Shown: positions 8,522 through 17,567, counted from the first letter of the stretch. The stretch is 64,000 bases of DNA from Pseudonocardia thermophila (GCF_900142365.1 NZ_FRAP01000003.1:1-64000), one strand, 5' to 3'. Translations and numbers: made by a program. The notes: a model not told the origin generated them from the letters alone.

Positions 8522-8779
8522 ATGTGCCTGGGCATCCCCGGCGAGGTGGTCGAGCTCGCGGCCGGCCATCCCGATCTCGCCCTCGTGACCGTGGAGGGGG
8601 TGTCGCGCGCGATCAACGTCGGGCTGCTGCGCGACGGGCCGGACGCGCCGCTCGACCTGGCCGTCGGTGACTGGGTGCTGATCCACATGGGGTTCGCCCT
8701 GGAGAAGATCGACGAGCGAGTGGCCACGGCGTCCCTGGGCTGGGTGACCGGCGTGGACGACGCGTTCGGGCGCGGCTGA
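8522..8779 (+). CDS. hypC: Hydrogenase assembly chaperone HypC/HupF
   Basis: 85 residues beginning MCLGIPGEVVEL; the second-residue cysteine is the essential HypC ligand that carries the Fe(CN)2CO unit with HypD and binds the large-subunit precursor. It has the small beta-barrel pattern (VTVEGVSRAINVGLL, GDWVLIHMGFALEKID). The start has AGGGGG upstream, and the stop overlaps the hypA ATG by one base. HypD, HypE and HypF are not in this window. Confidence 0.95.
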   Translation: MCLGIPGEVVELAAGHPDLALVTVEGVSRAINVGLLRDGPDAPLDLAVGDWVLIHMGFALEKIDERVATASLGWVTGVDDAFGRG

Positions 8780-9159
8780 TGCACGAGATGGCCATCACGC
8801 AGTCGATCGTCGGCACGATCGTCGGCCGGCTCGGTGCCGCGCGCGTGCACCGGGTGCGGCTGGAGATCGGGAAGCTGTCCGGGGTGGTGCCCGACGCGGT
8901 GCGTTTCGCGTTCGAGCTGGTCACGCCGGGGACGACGCTGGAGGGCGCCGCGTTGGAGATCGACGAACCGTTCGGGGACGCGCGCTGTCGCAGCTGCGGC
9001 CGCGCGTTCGTCACCGACGAGGTCCTGCCGCTGTGCGCGTGCGGCAGCGCCGACGTCGCGGTGAGCGGTGGGCAGCAGCTGCGGATCCGGGACGTCGGCT
9101 ACCGGTCGGAGGAGGGGACGGGATGTGCGCGACCTGCGGATGCGGCGGGACCCGGGTGA
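8779..9159 (+). CDS. hypA: Hydrogenase nickel incorporation protein HypA
   Basis: 126 residues starting MHEMAIT, where His2 is the nickel ligand. The zinc finger is CRSCG ... CACG around residues 72-93. It works with HypB to insert nickel into the hydrogenase large subunit. The C-terminal ~20 residues run past the usual end and overlap hypB by 37 bp, so the last part is poorly conserved. Translationally coupled to hypC. Confidence 0.94.
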   Translation: MHEMAITQSIVGTIVGRLGAARVHRVRLEIGKLSGVVPDAVRFAFELVTPGTTLEGAALEIDEPFGDARCRSCGRAFVTDEVLPLCACGSADVAVSGGQQLRIRDVGYRSEEGTGCARPADAAGPG

Positions 9160-9830
9160 CGGAGCCGGGCCACGGCCACGGGCACACCCACACCGTCGAT
9201 CTGGAGGCGGACCTGCTGGCCGCCAACGACCTGCTGGCCGCCCGCAACCGGGCCGCGTTCGCCGAGCAGGGGATCGTCGCGGTCAACCTGATGAGCTCCC
9301 CGGGCTCGGGGAAGACCACGCTGCTGGAGCGGACCGTGCGGGAGCTGGTCGGGGTGCGGCCCGTCGTGGTGCTGGAGGGTGACCAGGAGACGGTGCTCGA
9401 CACCGAGCGGATCACCGCCACCGGGGTGCGCGCGCTGCAGATCAACACCGGCGCGGGATGCCACCTGGACGCCGACATGGTCGCCACCGGACTGCGCGAG
9501 CTGGCCCCGGAGCCGGGCGCGCTGCTGTTCGTCGAGAACGTGGGCAACCTCGTCTGCCCGGCTCTGTTCGACCTGGGGGAACGGGCCCGGGTGGTGATCA
9601 TGTCGGTGACCGAGGGCACGGACAAGCCCCTCAAGTACCCGCACATGTTCCGCACCGCCGATCTGCTGCTGGTCAACAAGGTCGACCTGCTGCCCTACGT
9701 CGACTTCGACGTCGCGCGGTGCGTGGAGTACGCCCGGCGGGCCCGGCCCGGGGTGCCGGTGGTGGAGGTCTCGGCCACGCGCGGGGACGGGATGGCCGAG
9801 TGGGTGGCCTGGTTGCGGACGCTGGGGTGA
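9123..9830 (+). CDS. hypB: Hydrogenase nickel-insertion GTPase HypB
   Basis: 235 residues from ATG 9123 (GGAGGGGACGGG upstream). The N-terminus is MCATCGCGG, a CxxCGC nickel site, followed by a short histidine stretch (HGHGHTH) that can store Ni. The P-loop is SSPGSGKTTLLE, and the GTPase motifs ENVGNLVCP and NKVDLLPY are present. It supplies nickel with HypA. Last gene of the hydrogenase operon, ending 3 bp before the convergent PadR gene. Confidence 0.95.
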   Translation: MCATCGCGGTRVTEPGHGHGHTHTVDLEADLLAANDLLAARNRAAFAEQGIVAVNLMSSPGSGKTTLLERTVRELVGVRPVVVLEGDQETVLDTERITATGVRALQINTGAGCHLDADMVATGLRELAPEPGALLFVENVGNLVCPALFDLGERARVVIMSVTEGTDKPLKYPHMFRTADLLLVNKVDLLPYVDFDVARCVEYARRARPGVPVVEVSATRGDGMAEWVAWLRTLG

Positions 9831-9833
9831 GGG

Positions 9834-10193
9834 TCAGCCCGCCTCTCCGCGCGCGGTCCGCTCGCTCGTGCAGCGCGCGTAGCGGTCCAGGAACCGGTGC
9901 AGCGCCTCGTGCATCTGCTCCAGCTCGGCGACCTGCTCGTCGAGGTGCGCCGCACCGTCCACCGTGAGGTGGTATGTGCGCCGCGCCGGTCCCGAGCCCG
10001 ACGTGCACCATTCCGACCGGACGAATCCGCGCTGCTCCAGCGCCCGCAGCGCCCGGTAGACCCCGCCCGAGTCGCTCTCGGTGTCGTGCATGGGCCTCAG
10101 CCGGGAGACCAGCTCGTAGCCGTGGTCGGCCCGCTCCCGCAGCAGCAGGAGCAGGCAGGGCTGGAGGAAGTTGCGCGGCTCGGGAACGGCCAT
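9834..10193 (-). CDS. PadR family transcriptional regulator
   Basis: 119 residues from ATG 10193, preceded by GGAGGC; longer frames upstream run into the divergent gene. It has the PadR winged helix (LLLLLRERADHGYELVSRL, GGVYRALRALEQRGFV, RRTYHLTVDGAAHL) and a C-terminal helix for dimerisation. PadR proteins repress neighbouring genes and are released by small ligands. It is divergent from the rifampicin-phosphotransferase-like gene, with 115 bp between them that contains a perfect palindrome (10259-10274), so that gene is the likeliest target. It is convergent with hypB. Confidence 0.9.
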   Translation of the reverse strand: MAVPEPRNFLQPCLLLLLRERADHGYELVSRLRPMHDTESDSGGVYRALRALEQRGFVRSEWCTSGSGPARRTYHLTVDGAAHLDEQVAELEQMHEALHRFLDRYARCTSERTARGEAG

Positions 10194-10258
10194 CGGGTTG
10201 CCTCCGTCCCGGGCGGGGGATGCCCGAACCCTGCAGCCTCCCATCGTGTGTCGTGGGT

Positions 10259-10274
10259 CACAAGTCGGCTTGTG
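10259..10274. promoter_or_regulatory. Palindrome, probable PadR operator
   Basis: CACAAG-TCGG-CTTGTG is a perfect 6-bp inverted repeat with near-matching flanks (GGT...ACC). It is centred in the 115-bp region between the divergent padR-type gene and the PEP-utilising enzyme, a typical place for autoregulation and control of the neighbour. Confidence 0.5.
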
Positions 10275-10308
10275 CACCGGTGGTCTCGCGGGCGAAGAAT
10301 GCGGGTGC

Positions 10309-12951
10309 ATGGACGCTGGTTCCGCGGCGCTGGTCCGCCGCATCGCCGAGCTGGGCCGCGACGACGTGGAGCTCGCCGGTGGCAAGGGTGCCAACCTGGG
10401 GGAGCTGGTCCGCGGCGGGTTCCCGGTGCCGCCCGGGTTCGTGCTGACCACCGCGGCGCACCGGGCGTTCGTCACCGAGTCGGGGATCGGGGACCGGCTG
10501 CTCGCGCTGGCTGCTGATCCCGACATCGAGGCGGCGTCCGCCCGGATCCGCGGGCTGATCGAGTCCGTCGCGCTGCCCGAGCGGATCGCGGAGGAGATCG
10601 CCGCCGCGGTCGCGGAGCTGGGGCTGGGCCCGTTCGCCGTGCGGTCGTCGGCCACCGCGGAGGATCTCGCCGACGCCAGCTTCGCCGGTCAGCAGGACAC
10701 CTACCTCAACGTCCGCGCGGACGACCTGTCCACGGCGGTGCAGCGCTGCTGGGCCTCGCTGTGGACGGCCCGCGCGATGGCCTACCGCGCCCGGCTCGGC
10801 ATCGCCCCGGCCGCGGTCGCGCTGGCCGTCGTCGTGCAGCGGATGGTTCCCGCCGACGCGGCCGGCGTCGTGTGCACCGCGAACCCAGTGAACGGGCGAC
10901 GCACCGAGACCGTCGTGTCGGCGGCGTGGGGTCTCGGTGAGGCGGTGGTCAGCGGCACGGTCACGCCCGACGATCTCGTCGTCGATCCGGCCGAGGGGAA
11001 GGTGCGCTCGCGCACCACCGCGGAGAAGCGCGTCATCACCGTCGCGACGGACGACGGCACCCGCGAGGAGGAGCTGACCGGGCCGCGCCGCACCGCCGCT
11101 GTGCTGGACGACGCCGCGGCGATCGAGCTGGCCCGGCTCGGTGCCGCGATCGCCGCGCACTTCGGGGCGCCGCAGGACATCGAGTGGGCGCGCGCGGGCG
11201 GGGAGTTCGCGATCGTGCAGTCGCGCCCGATCACCGCGCTGCCCGAGCCGGCGGGGCCGGTCCCGACGGAGTGGCCGGTTCCCGACGACGCGATCTACGT
11301 GCGCGCGAGCATCGTCGAGCAGCTGCCCGATCCGCTGACCCCGCTGTTCGCCGAGCTCGTCGACGCCTCGGTGGGCCGGACCCTGCCGAAGCTGATGCGC
11401 GAGTCCTTCGGCGACGACGCCGTGCAGGACGGGGAGATCTCCCTACCCACGATCAACGGCTACGCCTACTACCGCTACCCGCGTCCGCTGATGCGCAAGC
11501 TGATCCTGCAGAGCGTGCGTGCGGTGCGTGCGCTCGTCGGGGCCGGGCCGGCCCGCTGGCGCGACGTGGCGCACCCGCGGTACCGGCGGATCGTCGCGGA
11601 GGAGTCGGCGCGGTCGCTGCCCGATCTCTCCGATGCCGAGCTGCTCGACTCGGCGATCCGGCTGCTCGACGCGGGCACCGAGTACTACACGGCGGTGCAG
11701 ACGATCATCCCGCAAGCGGCGTCGAGCGAGCTGGCGCTGGCCCGGTTCTACGACGCGCTGGTCCGCCGGCCGGACGACCCGCCCGCCACGACGCTGCTGC
11801 TCGGCTTCGACAGCGCCCCGATCCGCGCCGAGACCTCGCTGTACGACCTCGCGGTGTGGACCCGCTCACGGCCCGAGATCGCCGAGGCGCTGCTCACCAG
11901 CGGACCCGAGGATCTGCCGCCCGGGCCGGACGGGGACGAGTGGTGGGCCCGGTTCCAGGCGCACCTGGATGCGTACGGGCACACGACCTACACGTTGGAC
12001 TTCGCCACCGCCGTGCCGGCCGACGATCCTGCGCCGCTGCTGGAGACTCTGCGGTTCTACCTGCGCGGGGACGGCACCGATCCGCGGGAGCGACAGGCCC
12101 GCTCGGCGCGGCGCCGCGACGAGCTGACCGCGCAGGTCGTGGCCCGGCTCGACCCGCTCCGCCGGGCCGCGTTCACGAAGCTGCTCGGCTGGGCCCAGTG
12201 CGTCGCGCCGCTGCGCGAGGACGCGCTCGCCGACATCGGCCTGGCCTGGCCGCAGCTGCGCCGGGTGCTGCGCGAGCTGGGCCGTCGCTGCGTCGCCGCG
12301 GGGGTGATCGACGAGATCGACGACGTGTTCTGGTTGCGGCAGGACGAGCTGCTCACCGGCCGGCCGCGGCAGGGCGAGGTGGCGCGGCGGAAGGAGATCT
12401 GGCGCGGGCAGCGTCGCGCCACACCGCCGCAGACGCTGCCGCAGGGCACGCTGATGGACCGGTTCGAGGCGTTCCTCCCGGCGAACCCCGACGAGCAGAC
12501 CGGCGCCGTCCTGACCGGGACCGGGGCGAGCGGCGGGAGCGTGACAGCACCCGCCCGGGTGCTGTCCGGTCCGGCCGACTTCGGCCGCATGCAACCCGGC
12601 GACGTTCTCGTCGCCGGCATCACCACGCCGGCCTGGACCCCGCTGTTCGCGATGGCGTCGGCGGTGGTCACCGACATCGGCGGGCCGCTGTCGCACAGCT
12701 CGATCGTCGCCCGCGAGTACGGCATCCCGGCGGTGCTCGGCACCGGCGTCGCGACCAAGCGCATCCCCGACGGCGCCCGCGTCCGGGTGGACGGCGACGC
12801 GGGCACGGTCACGCTGCTCGACGAGGAACCCGCGGTGCCCGGTGCCGTGCCGCAGTTCGGGACCGGGGTGCCGGGCTGGGCGTTCGCGCTGGCCACCGGC
12901 GCGGCGGTCGCCGGACTCGTGGCGCTGGCGAGGAAGCGGCGCCGCCGGTAG
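10309..12951 (+). CDS. PEP/pyruvate-binding enzyme, rifampicin-phosphotransferase-like, with C-terminal anchor
   Basis: 880 residues from ATG 10309. Residues 1-~320 are the ATP-grasp-like domain shared by PEP synthase and rifampicin phosphotransferase (GGKGANLGELVRGGFPVPPG, FAVRSSATAEDLADASFAGQ). A central ~440-residue domain opens with VEQLPDPLTPLF. The swivelling phosphohistidine domain is at the C-terminal end (GGPLSHSSIVAREYGIPAVL, His ~796). This ATP-middle-His order and length match rifampicin phosphotransferases rather than PEP synthase, which has a C-terminal PEP barrel. Unusually, the last ~24 residues form a hydrophobic helix followed by RKRRRR, a probable membrane anchor. The substrate is unknown. 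Probably controlled by the divergent PadR protein. Confidence 0.8.
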   Translation: MDAGSAALVRRIAELGRDDVELAGGKGANLGELVRGGFPVPPGFVLTTAAHRAFVTESGIGDRLLALAADPDIEAASARIRGLIESVALPERIAEEIAAAVAELGLGPFAVRSSATAEDLADASFAGQQDTYLNVRADDLSTAVQRCWASLWTARAMAYRARLGIAPAAVALAVVVQRMVPADAAGVVCTANPVNGRRTETVVSAAWGLGEAVVSGTVTPDDLVVDPAEGKVRSRTTAEKRVITVATDDGTREEELTGPRRTAAVLDDAAAIELARLGAAIAAHFGAPQDIEWARAGGEFAIVQSRPITALPEPAGPVPTEWPVPDDAIYVRASIVEQLPDPLTPLFAELVDASVGRTLPKLMRESFGDDAVQDGEISLPTINGYAYYRYPRPLMRKLILQSVRAVRALVGAGPARWRDVAHPRYRRIVAEESARSLPDLSDAELLDSAIRLLDAGTEYYTAVQTIIPQAASSELALARFYDALVRRPDDPPATTLLLGFDSAPIRAETSLYDLAVWTRSRPEIAEALLTSGPEDLPPGPDGDEWWARFQAHLDAYGHTTYTLDFATAVPADDPAPLLETLRFYLRGDGTDPRERQARSARRRDELTAQVVARLDPLRRAAFTKLLGWAQCVAPLREDALADIGLAWPQLRRVLRELGRRCVAAGVIDEIDDVFWLRQDELLTGRPRQGEVARRKEIWRGQRRATPPQTLPQGTLMDRFEAFLPANPDEQTGAVLTGTGASGGSVTAPARVLSGPADFGRMQPGDVLVAGITTPAWTPLFAMASAVVTDIGGPLSHSSIVAREYGIPAVLGTGVATKRIPDGARVRVDGDAGTVTLLDEEPAVPGAVPQFGTGVPGWAFALATGAAVAGLVALARKRRRR

Positions 12952-12953
12952 CG

Positions 12954-13239
12954 CCGCGAGTCGTGGTTTCCAGGCCGGCGAGTTGCGGGTTCGGTGACGG
13001 CCAGTCGTGGATTCCGCGCGCCGAGTTGCCCGGACCGCGCCGCCGAGTTGCCCGGACCGCGCCGCCGAGTTGCCCGGACCGGGTCGGTGAGTTGCCCGGA
13101 CCGGGTCGGCGAGTTGCCCGGACCGGGTCGGCGAGATGGCCCGACCGGGCGGGTTGCCGCCTTCCGGGCGCCGTCACCAGCTCCGCGGCTCGGTGCCGCG
13201 GAAGCCGCAACCCGCCGGCCTGGAATCCACGACTCGCGG
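12954..13239. repeat. 286-bp cassette bounded by 35-bp inverted repeats
   Basis: Left arm 12954-12988 and right arm 13205-13239 are inverted copies differing at 2 of 35 positions; the core is CGAGTCGTGG...TTCCAGGCCGGCG. A third, partial copy in the left orientation lies at about 12998-13026. Six 22-bp tandem repeats sit inside. The cassette fills the gap between two convergent genes. No open frame inside is credible. It looks like a small non-autonomous mobile element or a bidirectional terminator array. Confidence 0.75.
13023..13154. repeat. Six 22-bp tandem repeats
   Basis: Units begin at 13023, 13045, 13067, 13089, 13111 and 13133. The consensus is GAGTTGCCCGGACC followed by GCGCCGCC or GGGTCGGC; the last copy is degenerate. 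The repeats abut each other directly, without unique spacers, so this is not a CRISPR array. Confidence 0.85.
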
Positions 13240-13246
13240 CCAGGGC

Positions 13247-14083
13247 TCAGGCGCTGCGGGCCTGGTTGCCGAGGAAGCTCGCGTACTGGACGCGCAGTTC
13301 GGCGCGGTTCGCCGCGAGCCACGGATCGTCGGTCACCAGCCCGTCGAGGTCGACGAGGGTGCTGATCGGCCGCGCTCGGACGGAGGCGAGCAGCGCGGTG
13401 GCGAACGCGCTGCGGTCGATGTCGTCGGCCCCGGTGGCGACCGCCCCGGCCAGCAGGGAGGCGAGCAGCGGCTCCTCGGCGAGCAGCGGCCGCAGCGCCA
13501 GCGTCCCGAGCGCGACGACGGGCGCGGCGGCGTCCGGTCCGGTGAGGATCACCGCGCACGGCAGCAGCGGCCGGGTGGTGTCGACGGCGGCGCGGAAGCG
13601 GGCGTTGCGGTCCGCGTCGGCGGGCGCGGCGGTGAGGTCGTCGAGGGTGATGGCGGCCTCGTCGGGCAGGGCGGCGACGAGGGCGTCCAGCTCCAGGTCG
13701 GCCCGGCGCACCCGCATCCCCAACCCGGGTTCCAGGCCGAGCAGGTCGGCGGGGAGGGTGGCCGCGACCGGGCCGTCCGGGGTCACCGTCAGCAGCAGTG
13801 TGCCGATGGGCTCGCCGCCGCTGTCGGAAGGCTCCGGCACGGCCCGCAGCCGCACCTGCGCGACGGGTGCGGCGACCGGCTCCGGTGCGCGCACCGCGGG
13901 CGGCCACGGTCGGCGGGCGGTCGTCCCGACGGCCCGCAGCCGGCGTGCGGTGCGGACCCGGTGCGCGACGAGCGACGCGACGGTGATCAGCACGATCACG
14001 GCGAGGAACGCAGCGGGAGCGCGTGGCTCCTCCATCAGCACGCGTACGGCGTCGATCGCCCCGTTCATGGCGTCCCCCGACAC
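13247..14083 (-). CDS. Membrane-anchored hypothetical protein
   Basis: 278 residues; ATG 14083 or the second ATG at 14068 could start it. One hydrophobic helix at residues ~22-42 is followed by basic residues (HRVRTARRLR), a proline-rich linker and a ~170-residue soluble domain rich in Ala, Leu and Asp. No signature of a known family is recognised. It ends next to the inverted-repeat cassette. Confidence 0.7.
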   Translation of the reverse strand: MSGDAMNGAIDAVRVLMEEPRAPAAFLAVIVLITVASLVAHRVRTARRLRAVGTTARRPWPPAVRAPEPVAAPVAQVRLRAVPEPSDSGGEPIGTLLLTVTPDGPVAATLPADLLGLEPGLGMRVRRADLELDALVAALPDEAAITLDDLTAAPADADRNARFRAAVDTTRPLLPCAVILTGPDAAAPVVALGTLALRPLLAEEPLLASLLAGAVATGADDIDRSAFATALLASVRARPISTLVDLDGLVTDDPWLAANRAELRVQYASFLGNQARSA

Positions 14084-14205
14084 GCTCGTGTCCTCGCCCC
14101 GATCGGGCGATGGACGTGGGCAAACTCGGGAGTTACGTCGCTCGGTCGTATCTCGGCGTTACGTCGTTGATCCGAACGGGTCATCGACCCTGCATCATGT
14201 GGTGG

Positions 14206-15234
14206 TCAGTGCTCGTCGGGTGGTGGCAGTTGGTGAACGGTCTCCCGAGTGGCGCCGGTGGTGCTCTGCTCCATGGGCAACAGCCCGCACACCGCGCAGA
14301 GGTTGGCGCCGAAGGCGGTCAGTTCGATGCTGCGCCGCACGGTGACCCCGTTCCCGGCCCGCTTCAGCGCCGCCTCGACCTCCTCCTGCACCTCCAGCAC
14401 GTCGTAGACGGACTGGTCCGGGACGGGCTCGCGGGAGAACCAGATCAGGCCGAGCCGGAACATGTTGTTCAGGTACGCGGGCACCCGGTCGACGTGGGTG
14501 CACCCGGCGTACCGGCCGATCATCGTGATGCCCCGCGCCACCAGCTGCGACCCGATGCCGAACGGTCGCTTGGTGCGCACGTCCACCGACGGCTGCGGGC
14601 CGCGCTCGGCGAACAGCCGCAGGATGCGGGCCTCGTCGGGGGAGAGCTCGGAGAGCAACCGCACGTAGGCGGGATGGCCGTCATCGGAGCAGGTGACGTC
14701 GGCCGACGCGTCGAGCAGCGCGTGCAGCCGCTCCGGCAGGCCGATCTGCGTGTCGCGGCCGGTGCGCCCGATGCGCTCGCGCAGCGGCGTCGGCAGCGGG
14801 TCGGACCCTTCGCCCACGCCCAGCAGCTCGCGCAGGGTGGCCCTGGCCTCGGCGTTGAGCTGCTCGACCACGACGTCCGCGGACCGGCCGTCGATCGCCC
14901 CCCGTACGACGATGCCGCCCAGGTGCAGTGAGGTGCTGATCGCGACCCGGTTCGTCCGCCGCAGGAGCTCACCGGTGACCTTCGCGATGTCGGGCACCGC
15001 CCGCACGACGGACCCGATCGGGGTGGCCTCCAACCGGTCGACGGTCCCGGCCGGCAGCGCGGATTCCACGGCGTCGACGGCGGCGCCCACCGTGCGGTCG
15101 ACCGTGGAGCTGACGGTGTCCCCGAGCGGGCCCCCGATCGCGGTGCCCAGGGCGTCGCCGAGCGCACCGACCGTCCGGCCGAGCACTCCCCGCCGCTGCC
15201 CGACGGGTTGCCCGTTCGTGTCCGCTCGGTTCAT
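14206..15234 (-). CDS. Abi-alpha / DUF4393 family protein
   Basis: 342 residues, soluble. The N-terminus is rich in small residues (GDALGTAIGGPLGDTVSSTV). The central and C-terminal regions contain LSPDEARILRLFAERGPQPSVDVRT and FGANLCAVCG, matching the DUF4393 / Abi-alpha pattern. Some members lie in abortive-infection loci, but this one is next to a DUF445 gene (1-bp gap, probably one operon), so a phage-defence role is not supported by context. Confidence 0.75.
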   Translation of the reverse strand: MNRADTNGQPVGQRRGVLGRTVGALGDALGTAIGGPLGDTVSSTVDRTVGAAVDAVESALPAGTVDRLEATPIGSVVRAVPDIAKVTGELLRRTNRVAISTSLHLGGIVVRGAIDGRSADVVVEQLNAEARATLRELLGVGEGSDPLPTPLRERIGRTGRDTQIGLPERLHALLDASADVTCSDDGHPAYVRLLSELSPDEARILRLFAERGPQPSVDVRTKRPFGIGSQLVARGITMIGRYAGCTHVDRVPAYLNNMFRLGLIWFSREPVPDQSVYDVLEVQEEVEAALKRAGNGVTVRRSIELTAFGANLCAVCGLLPMEQSTTGATRETVHQLPPPDEH

Positions 15235-15235
15235 C

Positions 15236-16594
15236 TCAGACTCCGAAGACGATCAAGTGCGCGAACCCGGCGAAGACGCCCAGCGCCGCGCCGTGGAGGA
15301 TGAGCAGCCACTCGTCCTCCTTGATCGCCGAGCGCAGCATCTCGGCGAAGTCGGACGGCGGCATCGAGCGGGTCTTCTCCGCCACCAGGTTACGGATGCG
15401 TTCGCTCTGCCTCGCGTTGAACTCCGCGTCGAGGAACGAGGCGCTGGCGACCGCGGCGGCCTCGCTGACCACCCGCTGCGCCATCGAGTCGTACGCCCGG
15501 GCGCCGATCGCCGCCCTCACCGGCACGCGGGCCATCCCGACAGCGCGGTCGACGAACGGCCGCATGAGGTTCTCGATCATCTTTCGGGTGCGGTCCCCGC
15601 GCGGGCCGTGGAACAGCTCGTACCCGATGTTGTTCAGCGAGACGATGCGCTCGGCGATGATCCCCGCCCACACGTCGGCGACCTGGCGCTGCCTCCGGAG
15701 GAAGAGCCCCTGCAGCGTGAACAGCCCCAGCTTCACCGGCCGCACCGGTTCGAAGATCACGGCGATGGCCAGCCAGTTCGTGGTGCAGCCGATGAGCGCG
15801 CCGCACAGCGGGACGACCCACCACCGCGGGTAGGCGAGGGTGAGCAGCAGCAGCGGGATGCCCAGCAGGAACCCGAACACGAAGCCCAGGTGGACGATCA
15901 GCTTCAGCTCCCGGCGGCCCATCTCCTGGAAGATCATGTTGGCGAGCGTCGGGTCCTGCTCCATGTGGCCGATGACCATCAGCTTGATGTCGAGGAGCTG
16001 GTCGATGTGCTCGCCGATCTCCCGGGTGAGGTCGTAGACTATCCGCGGCAACTGGGCCTCCACCCGCGCGTGGATCGCGGCGCGCACGCCGGCCGGCACG
16101 TTCGCCCACAGCACCGGGTAGTGGGTGCGCATCAGCCGGTCGACGATCGAGTCGATCTCCGCCCGCGACGTCGCGAGGATGTGCTCGGCGATCGCGTTCG
16201 GGTCGAGCTGCTCGTAGAACTCGGTGGGGGTGCCGAGCTTCGTCAGGCCCTTGTCGACGGCGATGCTGCCCATCTTCGCCGCGCGCGACGGGATGATCCC
16301 CTGCCAGCCGATCTTCCCCTGGGTGAGGCCGAGCGGCACCTCGAGCACCTTGCGCGGCAGGAGGTGGGAGAGCGTCTTCAGGCCCGGGACGCGGACGCCC
16401 TTGAACCGGATCGGGTAGAAGAGCATCCACACGCCGGTCCAGTTCGTGATCCACCCGATGACGCCGGTGAACAGCGGCACCGACAGGTGTCGGACCCAGC
16501 CCTCCGCCTGGACCAGAGGGAAGATCGCCGCCAACTCCATCCGAAGCCCCTTCGCCGCTGGCATCCTGGCATCCCTGATCAACGGCTTCGACAT
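15236..16594 (-). CDS. DUF445 family membrane protein
   Basis: Up to 452 residues; ATG 16594 is used, with in-frame ATGs at 16561 and 16540 as alternatives. A hydrophobic helix near the N-terminus carries the GVIGWITNWTGVWMLFYPI pattern typical of DUF445. A second such helix, GALIGCTTNWLAIAVIFEP, follows in the middle, with a final C-terminal helix. The family has an unknown function at the envelope. Upstream gene of a two-gene operon with the DUF4393 protein. Confidence 0.85.
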   Translation of the reverse strand: MSKPLIRDARMPAAKGLRMELAAIFPLVQAEGWVRHLSVPLFTGVIGWITNWTGVWMLFYPIRFKGVRVPGLKTLSHLLPRKVLEVPLGLTQGKIGWQGIIPSRAAKMGSIAVDKGLTKLGTPTEFYEQLDPNAIAEHILATSRAEIDSIVDRLMRTHYPVLWANVPAGVRAAIHARVEAQLPRIVYDLTREIGEHIDQLLDIKLMVIGHMEQDPTLANMIFQEMGRRELKLIVHLGFVFGFLLGIPLLLLTLAYPRWWVVPLCGALIGCTTNWLAIAVIFEPVRPVKLGLFTLQGLFLRRQRQVADVWAGIIAERIVSLNNIGYELFHGPRGDRTRKMIENLMRPFVDRAVGMARVPVRAAIGARAYDSMAQRVVSEAAAVASASFLDAEFNARQSERIRNLVAEKTRSMPPSDFAEMLRSAIKEDEWLLILHGAALGVFAGFAHLIVFGV

Positions 16595-16646
16595 GCGCCG
16601 CGCGGATTCCGCCTGTTCGCGTCCCGGGGCGGCCTAGCATGGGCTG

Positions 16647-17567
16647 ATGACGGCGACCCGGCAGGGGATCGAGGTGCTGGCGGCCCGGGACGTGCCGCTC
16701 GGTGGGGCCCGGGCGCTCACGGTGCACCGCACGTTGCCGCAGCGCGGGCGCACCCTCGTCGGGGCGTGGTGCTTCGCCGACGCCTACGGTCCGACGCCGG
16801 ACGCCACGGCGATGGATCTACCGCCGCACCCGCACACCGGGCTGCAGACGGTGAGCTGGCTCTACGCGGGCGAGATCGAGCACCGCGACTCCACCGGGGC
16901 CAGGGCGCTGGTGCGGCCCGGGCAGGTCAACCTCATGACGGCGGGGCGCGGGATCGCGCACACCGAGACGTCCACGGCCGCGGCCGCCGCGCTGCACGGC
17001 GTGCAGCTGTGGGTGGCGCTGCCGGACGCGCACCGGTGGATCGCGCCGTTCTTCGAGCACGCCGAGCCGGAGGCGATCGCGCTCGGGCCGGCGACGCTGC
17101 GGGTGTTCGTCGGCGAGCTGGCCGGGCAGCGTGCCGCGGTGACGACGTTCTCTCCGCTGCTCGGGGCGCAGCTCGATGTGCCGGCCGGGGCGACGGTGCG
17201 GGTACCGGTCGATCCGGCGTTCGAGCACGGCTTCCTGGTCGACGCGGGGGCGGCGCGGGTGCAGGGCGTGCCCGTCCCGCCGTCGTCGCACGGGGTGGTG
17301 GGCACCGGAGCCCGCGAGCTGGTCGTCTCCGCGGACACCCCGGTGCGGGGGCTGCTCCTCGGCGGGGTGCCGCTCGGGGAGCAGATCGTGATGTGGTGGA
17401 ACTTCGTGGGCCGCAGCCACGACGAGATCGAGCGGTTCCGCCGCGAGTGGCAGGCCGACGTGGTCGACGGCGGCGATCCGCACGGTCGCTTCGGCACCGT
17501 CGACCACCCGGCGCCGCCCCTACCCGCGCCGGAGCTGCCCCGGGTCCGACTGCGCCCGCGCAGCTGA
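16647..17567 (+). CDS. Pirin family protein
   Basis: 306 residues with two cupin halves. The N-terminal metal-binding pattern is visible: PPHPHTGLQTVSWLYAGEIEHRDS (two His, one later His) and the glutamate in HTE. The C-terminal half keeps LLLGGVPLGEQIVMWWNFVGRS, the pirin signature. Bacterial pirins can be quercetinases or redox regulators; the substrate here is unknown. Its last 48 bp overlap the convergent Fur-family gene. Confidence 0.92.
   Translation: MTATRQGIEVLAARDVPLGGARALTVHRTLPQRGRTLVGAWCFADAYGPTPDATAMDLPPHPHTGLQTVSWLYAGEIEHRDSTGARALVRPGQVNLMTAGRGIAHTETSTAAAAALHGVQLWVALPDAHRWIAPFFEHAEPEAIALGPATLRVFVGELAGQRAAVTTFSPLLGAQLDVPAGATVRVPVDPAFEHGFLVDAGAARVQGVPVPPSSHGVVGTGARELVVSADTPVRGLLLGGVPLGEQIVMWWNFVGRSHDEIERFRREWQADVVDGGDPHGRFGTVDHPAPPLPAPELPRVRLRPRS

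Noticed and set aside
10309..12951. Annotation as PEP synthase (ppsA)
   Set aside because: The phosphohistidine domain is at the C-terminal end and the PEP-binding barrel that should follow is absent.
13023..13154. Possible CRISPR array
   Set aside because: The 22-bp repeats abut directly with no unique spacers, and no cas genes are present.
14206..15234. Phage-defence role for the Abi-alpha/DUF4393 protein
   Set aside because: The neighbour is a DUF445 membrane protein, and no toxin, nuclease or defence genes are nearby.
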